Below, piece by piece: positions 44,567 through 54,435 of a DNA stretch of 64,000 nt. Positions within the stretch are counted from its first letter, which is position 1. Each line of letters begins with the position of its first letter. A model generated the notes under the pieces. The model was not told the origin of the DNA, did no database searches, and was given only the letters and a program-made list of their open reading frames with translations. The stretch comes from JAKFXL01 sp947085765 (GTDB taxonomy: Bacteria > Pseudomonadota > Gammaproteobacteria > Tenderiales > Tenderiaceae): the NCBI GenBank assembly GCA_947085765.1, contig CAMTXZ010000005.1, forward strand, positions 30,381 to 94,380, in the 5' to 3' direction. Both the position numbers and the translations under genes were made by a program.

Positions 44567-45865
44567 ATGCAAGTATCTGTAACATCGACTGAAGGTCTGG
44601 AACGTCGCATGACGGTGGAACTCCCCGCTGGCGGTGTTGAACAAGAGGTGCAGCAGCGCCTTAAGAGCATGGCTGGACGTATTCGTCTGGATGGCTTTCG
44701 TCCCGGCAAAGTACCTTTTAATGTTGTGGTGAAACGCTATGGCACTCAGGTCCGTCAGGAAGTTCAGGCTGACATGGTTCAGAATAGCTTTTATGAGGCG
44801 GTGCAGAAAGAGAAGCTGCGCCCTGCAGGTGCTCCAAAGATTGAGTTGGCTGCTGCGGGTGGGGATGTGCTGGCGTTTACAGCCACATTCGAAGTCTATC
44901 CGGATGTTAAGGTTGTTGTGCCCGCCGATATGGTCATCGAAAAGCCGGTTGTTACCGTGGGTGAACAAGAGCTCGACGAGATGATCGAAAAGCTGCGCAA
45001 ACAGCGCACTGGTTGGGAAGAGGTGGCACGTGCTGCGGCCGATGGCGATCAGGTTGTTATCGATTTTGTCGGCAAGCTTAACGGCGAACCCTTTAGCGGC
45101 GGTGAGGCGCAGGGGTACCCGTTGGTTTTGGGTTCCAAACGTTTCATTCCCGGTTTTGAAGAGCAGTTGAATGGAGCCAGTGCTGGCGAACAGCGCGAGG
45201 TGAGTGTTGTTTTTCCTGAGCAGTACCAGAATGAGGCGTTGGCCGGACAGGCCGTTGTCTTTGATGTGACTGTGCTGAAGGTGAATGGCCCTAAACTGCC
45301 TGATATAAACGATGTTGAATTCCTTAAAACACTCGGCGTGCAAGAGGGCGGAGTCGATGCCCTGCGTACGGATGTGCGTGATAGCATGACCCGTGAGCTG
45401 GAGCAGAAGATAGTCGCTCAGGTTAAAAATCAAGTGCTTGATAAGTTGTTTGTTGCCAATCCTGTTGAGTTGCCCTCGGCACTGGTTGAGAGTGAAATTG
45501 AACAAATGGCTACCCAATCTCGTCAAAGCATGGGAATGGAAGGAACTCAGCCGGTGACCGATGAGGTACGTGCGGCATTCCAGGAACAGGCGCGTCGGCG
45601 TGTGGCTTTGGGGCTGTTGATTGGTGAATTGATTCGTGAAAAGGCGTTTCGTGCCGATGCTGATAAAATACGGGCGCGTATTGAAATGCTGGCATTTGGT
45701 TATGATGACCCGGCAGCGGTGGTTGCATGGTATTACGAAGACCGCTCCCGTCTTTCAGGGGTCGAGGCGTTGGTGCTTGAAGACCAGGTTGTTGAATGGA
45801 TACTCTCCGAAGTGAAAGTTGAAGAGGTTGCAGCAGGCTTTGACGAAGTGATGCAGTCTAGGTAG
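44567..45865 (+). CDS. tig: Trigger factor, ribosome-associated chaperone
   Basis: A 432-residue chaperone and peptidyl-prolyl isomerase that binds nascent chains at the ribosome exit. The N-terminal ribosome-binding domain includes the signature RIRLDGFRPGKVPFNVVVKR. The FKBP-type domain (about 150-240) has DGDQVVIDFVGKLNGEPFSG, and the C-terminal cradle is helical. I place the start at ATG 44567, after a TGAGGAAG site; a longer frame would overlap tRNA-Leu. It heads the tig-clpP-clpX-lon group. Confidence 0.96.
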   Translation: MQVSVTSTEGLERRMTVELPAGGVEQEVQQRLKSMAGRIRLDGFRPGKVPFNVVVKRYGTQVRQEVQADMVQNSFYEAVQKEKLRPAGAPKIELAAAGGDVLAFTATFEVYPDVKVVVPADMVIEKPVVTVGEQELDEMIEKLRKQRTGWEEVARAAADGDQVVIDFVGKLNGEPFSGGEAQGYPLVLGSKRFIPGFEEQLNGASAGEQREVSVVFPEQYQNEALAGQAVVFDVTVLKVNGPKLPDINDVEFLKTLGVQEGGVDALRTDVRDSMTRELEQKIVAQVKNQVLDKLFVANPVELPSALVESEIEQMATQSRQSMGMEGTQPVTDEVRAAFQEQARRRVALGLLIGELIREKAFRADADKIRARIEMLAFGYDDPAAVVAWYYEDRSRLSGVEALVLEDQVVEWILSEVKVEEVAAGFDEVMQSR

Positions 45866-45968
45866 ATTTGAAACCAGTCTGTTTTTGCCCAGTTGGGATT
45901 AGCGGATGGTGATTCTGGTCGATGCGTCAGGTTATGTGGTTTAAGTGTGGTCTTTCGGAGTAAAGGGA

Positions 45969-46607
45969 ATGCAGCAAATGACCGATAAAATTGTGGCAGG
46001 CAGTGCTTCGCTGGTGACAGCTTCAGGCCTCGTGCCGATGGTGGTCGAGCAGACTGCTCGTGGCGAACGTGCATATGACATATATTCGCGCCTGCTGAAG
46101 GAGCGAGTCATATTTCTGGTGGGGCCTGTGGAAGATTACATGGCCAACCTGGTTGTTGCCCAGTTACTGTTTCTCGAATCTGAAAATCCAGACAAGGATA
46201 TTCATCTGTATATCAACTCTCCCGGTGGTGCAGTGACAGCTGGCCTGGCAATTTATGACACCATGCAATTCATCAAGCCAGATGTTAGCACCATGTGTAT
46301 CGGACAGGCGGCTAGCATGGGCGCGCTGTTGTTGGCGGGCGGCGCCGCAGGAAAACGTTACTGTCTGCCCCATTCGCGGATGATGATTCATCAGCCGCTG
46401 GGCGGATTCCAGGGGCAGGCTTCTGATATTGATATTCATGCCAGAGAAATATTGGCCGTGCGTGACCGGTTGAATACAATTTTGGCAAAACATACTGGGC
46501 AGTCTATGGATAGAATCCAGAATGATACTGATCGTGATAACTTCATGAGCGGACAGCAGGCTGTGGAGTATGGTTTGATTGACTCGGTGTTAGAGGCTCG
46601 GGGTTGA
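45969..46607 (+). CDS. clpP: ATP-dependent Clp protease proteolytic subunit
   Basis: A 212-residue serine peptidase. The catalytic triad is visible: serine in GQAASMGALLLAGGA, histidine in MMIHQPLGG and aspartate in NDTDRDNF. The N-terminal LVPMVVEQTARGERAYDIYS is the axial-pore region and propeptide boundary. The start at 45969 is preferred over 45945; an ATG at 45978 is also possible. It forms tetradecamers that partner ClpX, encoded 61 bases downstream. Confidence 0.95.
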   Translation: MQQMTDKIVAGSASLVTASGLVPMVVEQTARGERAYDIYSRLLKERVIFLVGPVEDYMANLVVAQLLFLESENPDKDIHLYINSPGGAVTAGLAIYDTMQFIKPDVSTMCIGQAASMGALLLAGGAAGKRYCLPHSRMMIHQPLGGFQGQASDIDIHAREILAVRDRLNTILAKHTGQSMDRIQNDTDRDNFMSGQQAVEYGLIDSVLEARG

Positions 46608-46668
46608 TATTTAAAGACACGATGAGCCTTGCTCTTCAAAGACACGGTTCACACATAGAGGTGGAAGC

Positions 46669-47958
46669 ATGAGTGACGAAAAGAGCGGTGGCGGTGAAGA
46701 TGGCAAAAAATTGCTGTATTGCTCCTTTTGCGGCAAAAGTCAGCATGAAGTCAGGAAGCTGATTGCCGGACCATCAGTCTTTGTTTGCGATGAGTGTGTT
46801 GAGCTTTGTAACGACATTATCCGCGAAGAGCTGCAAGAGAGCAGTGCTGTAGGTAAAAATCATAAACTGCCAGTTCCGCACGAAATCAATGCCATTCTTG
46901 ATGAGTATGTTATTGGTCAATTGACAGCCAAAAAGGTGCTGTCTGTTGCGGTGTATAACCACTACAAGCGACTTGAGGCGGGTCAAAAGAAAGGTGAGGT
47001 TGAACTTACCAAAAGTAATATTCTGTTGATTGGCCCAACTGGCAGCGGTAAAACCCTGCTGGCAGAAACGCTTGCCCGTCTACTTGATGTTCCATTTACG
47101 ATTGCGGACGCTACCACCCTGACAGAGGCGGGTTATGTCGGTGAGGATGTAGAGAACATCATTCAGAAACTGTTGCAGAAGTGTGACTATGACGTTGAAA
47201 AAGCCCAGACCGGAATCGTTTACATAGATGAGATCGATAAGATTTCACGCAAGTCGGATAATCCTTCTATTACACGTGATGTTTCGGGTGAGGGAGTGCA
47301 GCAAGCCTTGTTGAAATTGATCGAGGGTACAGTCGCCTCGGTGCCGCCTCAGGGCGGCCGCAAACATCCCCAGCAGGAATTTTTGCAGGTCGACACCTCT
47401 AATATTCTATTTATTTGCGGTGGCGCTTTTTCAGGGCTTGAGCGGATCATCCGTGATCGTTCGGAAAAAGGTGGTATAGGGTTTTCTGCCGATGTAAAAG
47501 GCAAAGATGATAAAAAAAGCGTAGGCGAACTGTTTCGCTCGGTTGAGCCTGAGGACTTGATAAAATTTGGCTTGATTCCTGAGTTTGTTGGCCGTCTTCC
47601 CGTCACGGCGACCCTGGAAGAGTTAAATGAGGAATCATTGATTCGCATACTGACGGAACCTAAGAACGCCATTACAAAGCAATATTCCAAGCTCTTTGAA
47701 ATGGAGGGGTGTGAGGTAGAGTTTCGTCAAGATGCCCTGTATGCAGTTGCCCGCAGAGCGATGGAGCGTAAAACCGGTGCTCGTGGCTTACGCTCAATTC
47801 TTGAAAACACCTTGTTGGATACAATGTATGACTTGCCATCCATGGATAATGTCATCAAGGTTGTGATTGATGAGGGTGTTATCAAAGGCGAGTCCCAGCC
47901 GTTGCTGATCTATAGTCAGGATGAGCAGCAGGCACGTGTGGCAAATAATGACGGTTAA
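46669..47958 (+). CDS. clpX: ATP-dependent Clp protease ATPase subunit ClpX
   Basis: A 429-residue AAA+ unfoldase. It has an N-terminal four-cysteine zinc domain (CSFCGKSQHEV then CDECVELC), Walker A GPTGSGKTLLAETL, Walker B IVYIDEIDKIS, the pore loop GYVGEDV and the sensor-2 region GARGLRSILE. It delivers substrates to ClpP. The start follows an AGAGGTGG site. A strong two-part hairpin downstream probably ends the clpP-clpX transcript. Confidence 0.97.
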   Translation: MSDEKSGGGEDGKKLLYCSFCGKSQHEVRKLIAGPSVFVCDECVELCNDIIREELQESSAVGKNHKLPVPHEINAILDEYVIGQLTAKKVLSVAVYNHYKRLEAGQKKGEVELTKSNILLIGPTGSGKTLLAETLARLLDVPFTIADATTLTEAGYVGEDVENIIQKLLQKCDYDVEKAQTGIVYIDEIDKISRKSDNPSITRDVSGEGVQQALLKLIEGTVASVPPQGGRKHPQQEFLQVDTSNILFICGGAFSGLERIIRDRSEKGGIGFSADVKGKDDKKSVGELFRSVEPEDLIKFGLIPEFVGRLPVTATLEELNEESLIRILTEPKNAITKQYSKLFEMEGCEVEFRQDALYAVARRAMERKTGARGLRSILENTLLDTMYDLPSMDNVIKVVIDEGVIKGESQPLLIYSQDEQQARVANNDG

Positions 47959-47990
47959 TTTTTTGTAAATTGACTTGATATTCCTCATTG

Positions 47991-48040
47991 CCGGCCCAAG
48001 ATAATCCTCATGTTATGAGGAGTGGGCCGGTCTCCGTTTT
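47991..48040 (+). terminator. Two-part hairpin terminator after clpX
   Basis: CCGGCCCA (47991-47998) pairs with TGGGCCGG (48023-48030). Inside, TCCTCAT (48005-48011) pairs with ATGAGGA (48015-48021). A TTTT run lies at 48037-48040, a few bases after the stem. It separates clpX from lon. Confidence 0.65.
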
Positions 48041-48125
48041 ATCTCCCCCGGTTGTTGAATTTACATTCTCCATTTAGCGCCATCTCTTCTGGTAGTGGAT
48101 GGCGTTGTAACGATGAGGTTTTGAT

Positions 48126-50567
48126 ATGGAAATGAGTGACCACGACAGCAGTTCCCCGATCAGTGTTAGTAAAGTGATGCCGGTGTTGCCGTTGCGCGAT
48201 GTTGTGGTCTACCCACACATGGTTATTCCTCTATTTGTTGGTCGTGAAAAATCCATTAAAGCACTTGAAGCTGCGATGGCGGGCGACAAACAAATTTTAT
48301 TGGTCGCCCAGCGCAGCGCCTCTCAAGATGATCCGCAGCCCGAGGATATCTACTCGATTGGCACCCTCTCAAGTATTTTGCAGTTGCTTAAGTTGCCCGA
48401 TGGCACGATTAAGGTTCTGGTGGAGGGGAATGATCGCGCCGCTATTCGCGAATATGTGGATGCAGGTGATTACTTTACCGCCCATGTGGAGAGCTTGGCA
48501 TGTGAGTCGCTGGATGAGCGCGAATCTGAAGTGTTGGTGCGTTCGTTGCTAAACCAGTTTGATCAATATGTTAAGTTGAACAACAAGATCCCTCCTGAAA
48601 TTCTCTCATCTCTTTCCGGTATTGAGGATGGTGGTCGCCTGGTGGATACCATTGCCGCGCACATGTCTCTCAAGATTGATGAAAAGCAGAGTGTATTAGA
48701 GCAGGTCTCTGTGCGGGATCGTATTGAAAAGATGATGGCGCTTCTTGAATCTGAGATTGATCTGCTGCAGGTGGAGAAACGGATTCGCGGTCGTGTTAAG
48801 CGGCAGATGGAGAAGAGTCAGCGCGAGTACTATCTGAACGAGCAGATGAAGGCGATTCAGAAAGAGCTGGGGGACATGGAAGAGGTCCCTAATGAAATAG
48901 AAGAGTATTCGGCGAAGATTGAGAAGGCAGGCATGTCGAAAGAGGCCAAGGCTAAAGCCAAGGCCGAGCTGAATAAGCTCAAGATGATGTCGCCAATGTC
49001 GGCTGAGGCGACAGTGGTGCGTAACTACATCGACTGGATGGTGGGCGTTCCGTGGAAGAAGCGTAGCAAGGTTCGTGGTGATCTGGCGAATGCAGAGGCG
49101 ATTCTGGAAGAGGATCACTTTGGTTTAGAGAAAGTCAAAGAACGTATCTTGGAATATCTCGCCGTTCAGCAGCGTGTCAGCAAGCTGAAAGGTCCGGTGC
49201 TTTGTCTGGTTGGTCCGCCTGGTGTTGGTAAAACTTCGTTAGGGCGGTCGATTGCGCGCGCTACGGGTAGACAGTTTGTGCGCATGGCGCTAGGTGGTGT
49301 GCGTGATGAAGCGGAGATTCGAGGTCATCGCCGTACCTATATTGGTTCTATGCCGGGCAAGATAGTCCAGAACATGGCCAAGATAGGCGTGCGGAATCCA
49401 CTTTTTCTGTTGGATGAAATCGACAAGATGGCGACGGATTTTCGTGGTGATCCTTCCTCCGCCATGCTGGAGGTATTGGATCCGGAACAGAACCATACCT
49501 TCAATGATCACTATCTTGAGGTCGACTATGACCTCTCCGATGTTATGTTTGTAGCTACGGCGAATAGTTTAAATATTCCTGGGCCACTGCTGGATCGTAT
49601 GGAGGTGATCCGGCTTGCTGGTTATACGGAGGCTGAGAAGGTCAGTATCGCCTTGCGTTATCTGGTGCCAAAACAGGTGGAGGCAAACGGTCTTAAGCCC
49701 GAGGAAATTGAGATTGCTGAAAGTGCAATTCGGGACATCGTTCGTTACTACAGTCGTGAAGCCGGCGTGCGTAATCTGGAGCGAGAAATCTCCAAGATCT
49801 GCCGTAAGGTTGTAAAAACGCTGCTGCTAAGTAAAAGTGATAAAGCCGCCCGTATCAAGGTGACTCCACGCAATCTGGATAAATATCTGGGTGTGAAGCG
49901 GTTCCGTTATGGCAAGGCGGAGGAGAATGATCAGATTGGTCAGGTCACCGGTTTGGCATGGACCGAGGTTGGTGGCGAGCTGCTGACGATAGAGGCCGTG
50001 ATGGTGCCCGGCAAAGGTAAACTGACTATCACCGGGCAGTTGGGCGAGGTGATGCAGGAGTCGGTACAGGCAGCCATGACTGTCGTCCGTAGCCGCTCCT
50101 TGGCTCTGGGTATTGAGGAGGATTTTTATCAGAAGCAGGACCTCCATATTCACGTCCCTGAGGGCGCTATTCCTAAAGATGGCCCCAGTGCAGGGGTTGG
50201 CATGTGTACCGCTTTGGTATCGGCGCTGACTGGTATTCCAGTGCGTGCTGAGGTGGCCATGACAGGAGAGATCACACTGCGTGGTGAAGTATTGCCGATT
50301 GGTGGTTTGAAGGAAAAGCTGTTGGCGGCCCATCGTGGTGGCATCAAAATAGTACTCATCCCGCAAGAGAATGAGCGCGATCTTGAAGAGATACCCAAAA
50401 ACATTAAAGATCAGCTGGAGATTAAACCAGTGAAATGGATAGATGAGGTGTTGCAGATGGCATTACAGCATATGCCTGAGGCGCGGGTTGTCTCCAGCAC
50501 TGCTGACGAGAAGCTTGGTACGGTGAAGAAAAAACGGGTCAAGCAGGAGCGCGTGCCTCACCATTAA
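48126..50567 (+). CDS. lon: ATP-dependent protease Lon
   Basis: An 813-residue AAA+ serine protease. The N-terminal substrate domain begins at VMPVLPLRDVVVYPHMVIPL. The ATPase has Walker A GPPGVGKTSLGRSIA and Walker B FLLDEIDKM. The protease domain has the Ser-Lys dyad: serine in PKDGPSAGVGMC and lysine in GGLKEKLLAAHRGG. It degrades misfolded and short-lived proteins. An in-frame ATG at 48132 is an alternative start. Length is normal. Confidence 0.97.
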   Translation: MEMSDHDSSSPISVSKVMPVLPLRDVVVYPHMVIPLFVGREKSIKALEAAMAGDKQILLVAQRSASQDDPQPEDIYSIGTLSSILQLLKLPDGTIKVLVEGNDRAAIREYVDAGDYFTAHVESLACESLDERESEVLVRSLLNQFDQYVKLNNKIPPEILSSLSGIEDGGRLVDTIAAHMSLKIDEKQSVLEQVSVRDRIEKMMALLESEIDLLQVEKRIRGRVKRQMEKSQREYYLNEQMKAIQKELGDMEEVPNEIEEYSAKIEKAGMSKEAKAKAKAELNKLKMMSPMSAEATVVRNYIDWMVGVPWKKRSKVRGDLANAEAILEEDHFGLEKVKERILEYLAVQQRVSKLKGPVLCLVGPPGVGKTSLGRSIARATGRQFVRMALGGVRDEAEIRGHRRTYIGSMPGKIVQNMAKIGVRNPLFLLDEIDKMATDFRGDPSSAMLEVLDPEQNHTFNDHYLEVDYDLSDVMFVATANSLNIPGPLLDRMEVIRLAGYTEAEKVSIALRYLVPKQVEANGLKPEEIEIAESAIRDIVRYYSREAGVRNLEREISKICRKVVKTLLLSKSDKAARIKVTPRNLDKYLGVKRFRYGKAEENDQIGQVTGLAWTEVGGELLTIEAVMVPGKGKLTITGQLGEVMQESVQAAMTVVRSRSLALGIEEDFYQKQDLHIHVPEGAIPKDGPSAGVGMCTALVSALTGIPVRAEVAMTGEITLRGEVLPIGGLKEKLLAAHRGGIKIVLIPQENERDLEEIPKNIKDQLEIKPVKWIDEVLQMALQHMPEARVVSSTADEKLGTVKKKRVKQERVPHH

Positions 50568-50579
50568 ACGTGGTTTTTC

Positions 50580-50608
50580 TTGACATTGATGAAGGGTAAA
50601 TGTATAAA
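50580..50608 (+). promoter_or_regulatory. Sigma-70 promoter of hupB
   Basis: A perfect -35 TTGACA (50580-50585), exactly 17 bases of spacer and a TATAAA -10 box (50603-50608). It begins 12 bases after the lon stop and gives hupB its own transcript with a leader of about 210 bases. Confidence 0.7.
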
Positions 50609-50827
50609 ATTTGCCCTGTCTTTGAATGGCCGTGAGAATAAGTCATCCTAGTCGGCATCTAATAATAAGTTGTATCGCTGTAGCTCTCTTGTCTTTAGGG
50701 GTTCACGAGTGTGGTTGGGTAGAAGTACGGTGATTGCCGTTCGGGTTCCATTATCTATTTGAAGTTATGCTTGCTAGGCTTATGTGCCAGGTAAACGATT
50801 GAACATAAGAATCAGAGGAGTTTCGGA

Positions 50828-51100
50828 GTGAATAAAGCAGAATTGATTGAAGCCGTTGCAGAGCGGACTGATATGACCAAAGCGGATGCAGGTCGCGCTG
50901 TAGATGCAGTGGTCTCCGCTATTACAGAGTCACTTAAGCAGCAGAATGATGTTGCCTTGGTTGGCTTTGGTACCTTTACTGTGCGTGAGCGCGCAGCACG
51001 TAATGGTCGTAATCCTCAGACTGGTGCAACGATTAGCATTGCCGCAGCAAAGGTTCCTGCATTTAAGGCTGGTAAAGCTCTTAAAGATGCCGTAAACTAG
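50828..51100 (+). CDS. hupB: DNA-binding protein HU, beta type
   Basis: A 90-residue nucleoid protein. It starts MNKAELIEAVAERTDMTKAD and has the DNA-grasping arm with FGTFTVRERAARNGRNPQTG and the tip IAAAKVPAFKAGKALKD. It begins with GTG after an AGAGGAG site. It bends and compacts DNA as a dimer. The lon-hupB order is common in gammaproteobacteria. Confidence 0.97.
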   Translation: MNKAELIEAVAERTDMTKADAGRAVDAVVSAITESLKQQNDVALVGFGTFTVRERAARNGRNPQTGATISIAAAKVPAFKAGKALKDAVN

Positions 51101-51110
51101 CCGCGCTTTC

Positions 51111-51186
51111 GGGTGCTTAGCTCAGCTGGGAGAGCGTCGCCCTTACAAGGCGAATGTCGGCGGTTCGATCCCGTCAGCACCCACCA
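51111..51186 (+). tRNA. tRNA-Val(TAC)
   Basis: 76 bases with CCA encoded. Acceptor GGGTGCT pairs with AGCACCC; anticodon loop CTTACAA carries TAC. It starts 10 bases after the hupB stop. Confidence 0.95.
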
Positions 51187-51206
51187 ATTTTTTTAGTTAG
51201 ATGTTT

Positions 51207-51283
51207 GGAGTGGTAGTTCAGTTGGTTAGAATATCGGCCTGTCACGCCGAGGGTCGCGGGTTCGAGTCCCGTCCACTCCGCCA
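51207..51283 (+). tRNA. tRNA-Asp(GTC)
   Basis: 77 bases with CCA encoded. Acceptor GGAGTGG pairs with CCACTCC; discriminator G; anticodon loop CTGTCAC carries GTC. Confidence 0.95.
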
Positions 51284-51293
51284 ACAAAATATG

Positions 51294-51328
51294 AAAGGCG
51301 CAGCGCTAATACAGCCTGCGCCTTTTTT
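51294..51328 (+). terminator. Rho-independent terminator after tRNA-Asp
   Basis: GGCGCAG (51297-51303) pairs with CTGCGCC (51316-51322), followed directly by six T residues. It ends the hupB-tRNA transcript before ppiD. Confidence 0.88.
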
Positions 51329-51379
51329 GTTTATCAGCTAAAATCTTTCGCACACTTACTCCAACGGAAAGTTAATATC

Positions 51380-53281
51380 ATGCTGCAGTTGATTAGGGAC
51401 AAAGCACAGGGCTGGATCGTGATGGTCATCATTGGGATGCTGATCTTAGGATTGGCATCATTTGCCTGGGACTCATATTTCAAACCTGACGTAGAGGTCG
51501 CTGTGGCCAATGTGAATGGTCAAAAAATCACAGCCAACCAGTTTCAACGCGAATATCAGCAGCAGAGGGCGCGACTGCAATCGATGCTCGGGTCTACTGA
51601 TATCAGCAAGGTGATCCCTGACGAAGTGCAGTTTAAATCCAATATTGTGAAACGCATGGAAGAGGAGGAGCTTGTTGCGCAGGTGGCCAGCAAAAGCGGC
51701 TTCCAGGTGAGCAATGAACTGCTGGCGCAACAGATTCGCAGTATTGATGCGTTTCACACCAATGGCCAGTTTGATTCCGCTCTATATGAGCAGTGGCTAC
51801 AGCAAAATAGAATGAAGGCGGCGGACTTTGAGGCGATGCTGCGGCGTGATGTGATTGTTCAGCAGTTCCGTATGGGCGTCGCTGCAACTGCCTGGGTAAC
51901 GGACAAAGAGCGTCAGACTATCTCCCGCAAGCTTGAGCAACAACGTGATATTGGTCTGCTGACGATTTCGGCACAGGCATATTTACCGGAGATTGTTGTC
52001 TCTGATGCCGACGCGCGTAGTTATTATGAAAGTGACAAACAGCGCTATGCCACCCTGGAACAGGTGAGTCTCCAGTATCTGGAGCTGTCACTCGAGGCCT
52101 TGATGGGTAAGGTTCAGATTGATGAAAATGCCCTGCAGGAGCTGTATCAGGAACGTCAGGCGGACTTTGGTTCTGCTGAAGAGCGTCGTGTACGCCACAT
52201 CCTGATAGAGGCATCTTCTGATGCAGATGCTGCAAAGGCGAAGGCAGACGCACTGCTCGAGCAGCTTCGTAGTGGCGCCTCTTTTGAGAGGTTGGCCAGT
52301 GAAAATTCGGCCGATACCGGTTCTGCGAAGGAGGGAGGGGACCTGGGATTTCTAACCCGTGATGGCATGATGGATCCGGCTTTTTCCGACGCTGCCTTTG
52401 CCCTTAAAAAGGATGAGATTAGCGAGCCGGTGAAGAGTGCTTATGGTTATCACATCATCAAGCTCGAAGAAATAAAGCGTGGCAAACAACGCACTTTTGC
52501 TGAGATGCGCAGTCAGCTGGAGCAGGACTATCGCTATAAACAGGCAGAGGATGTCTTTTTTGAGCAGCGTGAAATGCTTGCAAACACCACATTTGAAAAT
52601 CCAGACTCATTAGAGTCTGCGGCGCAGCAACTGGGGTTGAAGATTAACGTTACACCGCTCTTCGTGCGCGAGCAGGGGACCGGGTTAGCCGCTAATCCTG
52701 AGATCCGTAAGCTGGCATTCTCAGACGAGGTGCTGTTCCAGGGAAATAATAGTGAGGTCAAGGAGATTGGTAACAACCATTCGATTGTGCTGCGTATCAA
52801 GGATCATATAGAGCCTTCCATTCGACCCTTTGAGGAGGTGAAGGATGTGCTTGTGGCGCAGTTGAAAAAAGAGCGCGCTCAAGCCAAGGCCAAAGAGGAG
52901 GGGCTGTTACTGCTTCAGACACTCAAAACAGATATGGATATCGAGGCGCTTGCTAAACAGAAAGGGCTGAACTGGCAGCATATTGGTCTGGTGAAACGTT
53001 CTGACGCTGCTGTCGAACATGAGGTGATTGCCAAGGCTTTCCGTATGACAAGCCCGGCGCAGGAGAGCAAAGGATTTAGTGGCATTGTGTTGCCGTCGGG
53101 TGATTACGCCATCGTAGCGCTTTTTGCGGTGAATGATGGTGTTGCAACAGCAATGAGTGATGAGCAGCGCCAGAGTGTTGTAGCTAATCGTGAGCGCTAT
53201 TATGGCTTCAGTCAGTTGCTGGGCGTGGTGAATGAGCTGCGCAGTGATGCCGAGATCAAAGAGTACCCTGAGAACTTTTAA
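51380..53281 (+). CDS. ppiD: Periplasmic folding chaperone / peptidyl-prolyl isomerase PpiD
   Basis: A 633-residue inner-membrane anchored chaperone. The N-terminal anchor is GWIVMVIIGMLILGLASFAW. A SurA-like N-domain follows (NVNGQKITANQFQREYQQQ), then a parvulin domain at about 265-365 (RRVRHILIEASSDADAAKAK, GGDLGFLTRDGMMDPAFSDA, SAYGYHIIKLEEI), then a long C-terminal part. It helps outer-membrane and secreted proteins fold near the Sec exit. It has its own upstream gap after the tRNA terminator. Confidence 0.94.
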   Translation: MLQLIRDKAQGWIVMVIIGMLILGLASFAWDSYFKPDVEVAVANVNGQKITANQFQREYQQQRARLQSMLGSTDISKVIPDEVQFKSNIVKRMEEEELVAQVASKSGFQVSNELLAQQIRSIDAFHTNGQFDSALYEQWLQQNRMKAADFEAMLRRDVIVQQFRMGVAATAWVTDKERQTISRKLEQQRDIGLLTISAQAYLPEIVVSDADARSYYESDKQRYATLEQVSLQYLELSLEALMGKVQIDENALQELYQERQADFGSAEERRVRHILIEASSDADAAKAKADALLEQLRSGASFERLASENSADTGSAKEGGDLGFLTRDGMMDPAFSDAAFALKKDEISEPVKSAYGYHIIKLEEIKRGKQRTFAEMRSQLEQDYRYKQAEDVFFEQREMLANTTFENPDSLESAAQQLGLKINVTPLFVREQGTGLAANPEIRKLAFSDEVLFQGNNSEVKEIGNNHSIVLRIKDHIEPSIRPFEEVKDVLVAQLKKERAQAKAKEEGLLLLQTLKTDMDIEALAKQKGLNWQHIGLVKRSDAAVEHEVIAKAFRMTSPAQESKGFSGIVLPSGDYAIVALFAVNDGVATAMSDEQRQSVVANRERYYGFSQLLGVVNELRSDAEIKEYPENF

Positions 53282-53357
53282 TCTATTTAACAGCCCTTGA
53301 TAGGGTTGTGAGTTAGATGAGACTGGAACCAACTCGTGGCCCAGGTTAGCAGTAAAT

Positions 53358-53390
53358 AAAAAGGGCGGGTCTATTAGACCCGCCCTTTTT
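53358..53390. terminator. Bidirectional terminator between ppiD and fabI
   Basis: A perfect 15-bp stem: positions 53358-53372 (five A then GGGCGGGTCT) pair with 53376-53390 over an ATT loop. T runs appear on both strands, so it can stop ppiD and the convergent fabI. Confidence 0.92.
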
Positions 53391-53415
53391 ATTTTGCAAA
53401 CCTGTTGGTCTACTA

Positions 53416-54201
53416 CTATTCCCCCAGCGCCATGCCTATGGTGTTGTAACCACAGTCCACATGGATGTTTTCGCCAGTGATGCCCGCCGCCAGATCGGAG
53501 CAGAGGAAGGCGGCGCTATTGCCGACATCTTCGATGGTGACGTTGCGGCGTAACGGTGCATTTTTCTCGACATGGTTGAGCATGTTGCGGAAGTCACTGA
53601 TGCCGGTGGCGGCCAGTGTCTTGATAGGGCCGGCAGAGATGCTGTTGACACGAATGCCATCGGGGCCGAGGCTGCTGGCCATGTAGCGTACATTGGCCTC
53701 CAGACTGGCCTTGGCCAGACCCATGACGTTGTAGTTGGGCATGGCGCGTTCGGCGCCCAGATAGCTCATGGTGATCAGGGCGCCATTGCGTCCTTCCATC
53801 ATGTTGCGACCGGCCTTGGCCAGTGCGGCAAAACTATAGCAGCTGATCTCGTGGGCGATATTGAATGACTCGCGGGTTACCGCATCCAGATAATCACCGT
53901 CGAGTGCTTCGCGTGGGGCGTAGGCAACCGAGTGTACAATGATGTCGAGGTGATCCCAGTAATCGTCCAGATGTTCAAAGACTTTTGCGATCTCTTCATC
54001 ACTGGCGACATCGCAGGGGATGACGATGTCCGAGTCAAGTTCGGTCGCCATCTTCTCGACCCGCGATTGCAGCTTCTCATTCTGATAGGTAAAGGCCAGC
54101 TCGGCACCTTCACGTCTCATGGCCTGGGCAATGCCCCAGGCAATTGAACGATTACTGGCCAGGCCCACAATGAGTGCTCGTTTTCCGTCTAGAAATCCCA
54201 T
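53416..54201 (-). CDS. fabI: Enoyl-ACP reductase (NADH)
   Basis: A 261-residue short-chain reductase that performs the last step of each fatty-acid elongation cycle. MGFLDGKRALIVGLASNRSI is the cofactor-binding start. The active-site spacing Y-x6-K is in NYNVMGLAKASLEANVRYMA, and SAGPIKTLAATGISDF forms the mobile substrate loop typical of FabI. It is convergent with ppiD and ends at a shared terminator. The triclosan-binding fold is expected but not tested. Confidence 0.96.
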   Translation of the reverse strand: MGFLDGKRALIVGLASNRSIAWGIAQAMRREGAELAFTYQNEKLQSRVEKMATELDSDIVIPCDVASDEEIAKVFEHLDDYWDHLDIIVHSVAYAPREALDGDYLDAVTRESFNIAHEISCYSFAALAKAGRNMMEGRNGALITMSYLGAERAMPNYNVMGLAKASLEANVRYMASSLGPDGIRVNSISAGPIKTLAATGISDFRNMLNHVEKNAPLRRNVTIEDVGNSAAFLCSDLAAGITGENIHVDCGYNTIGMALGE

Positions 54202-54435
54202 GTTTCACCTTACTTTTGTGGAGATGATGGACAATACATAGAGGCGTTCTAATCGGGTGCGCCCAGTCTGATTTGTTAAGGTACAGAAAATTAATCTCCA
54301 AGGGAAGAGAGCAGGTGGCGTATGCTCTTGTTCCTGCGCGGTAAGCCCGCTATCCTGACGAATAGTCAGGTTGGCAGCTGTTTGGCCAGATGCCATCGAA
54401 TGGATTGTTGATATACCTAGCAAATAGAGATCCCT

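Noticed and set aside
47959..48125. Heat-shock (sigma-32) promoter for lon
   Set aside because: CTTGA-like and CCAT-like pieces are present, but the spacing or match is poor and one overlaps the clpX terminator.
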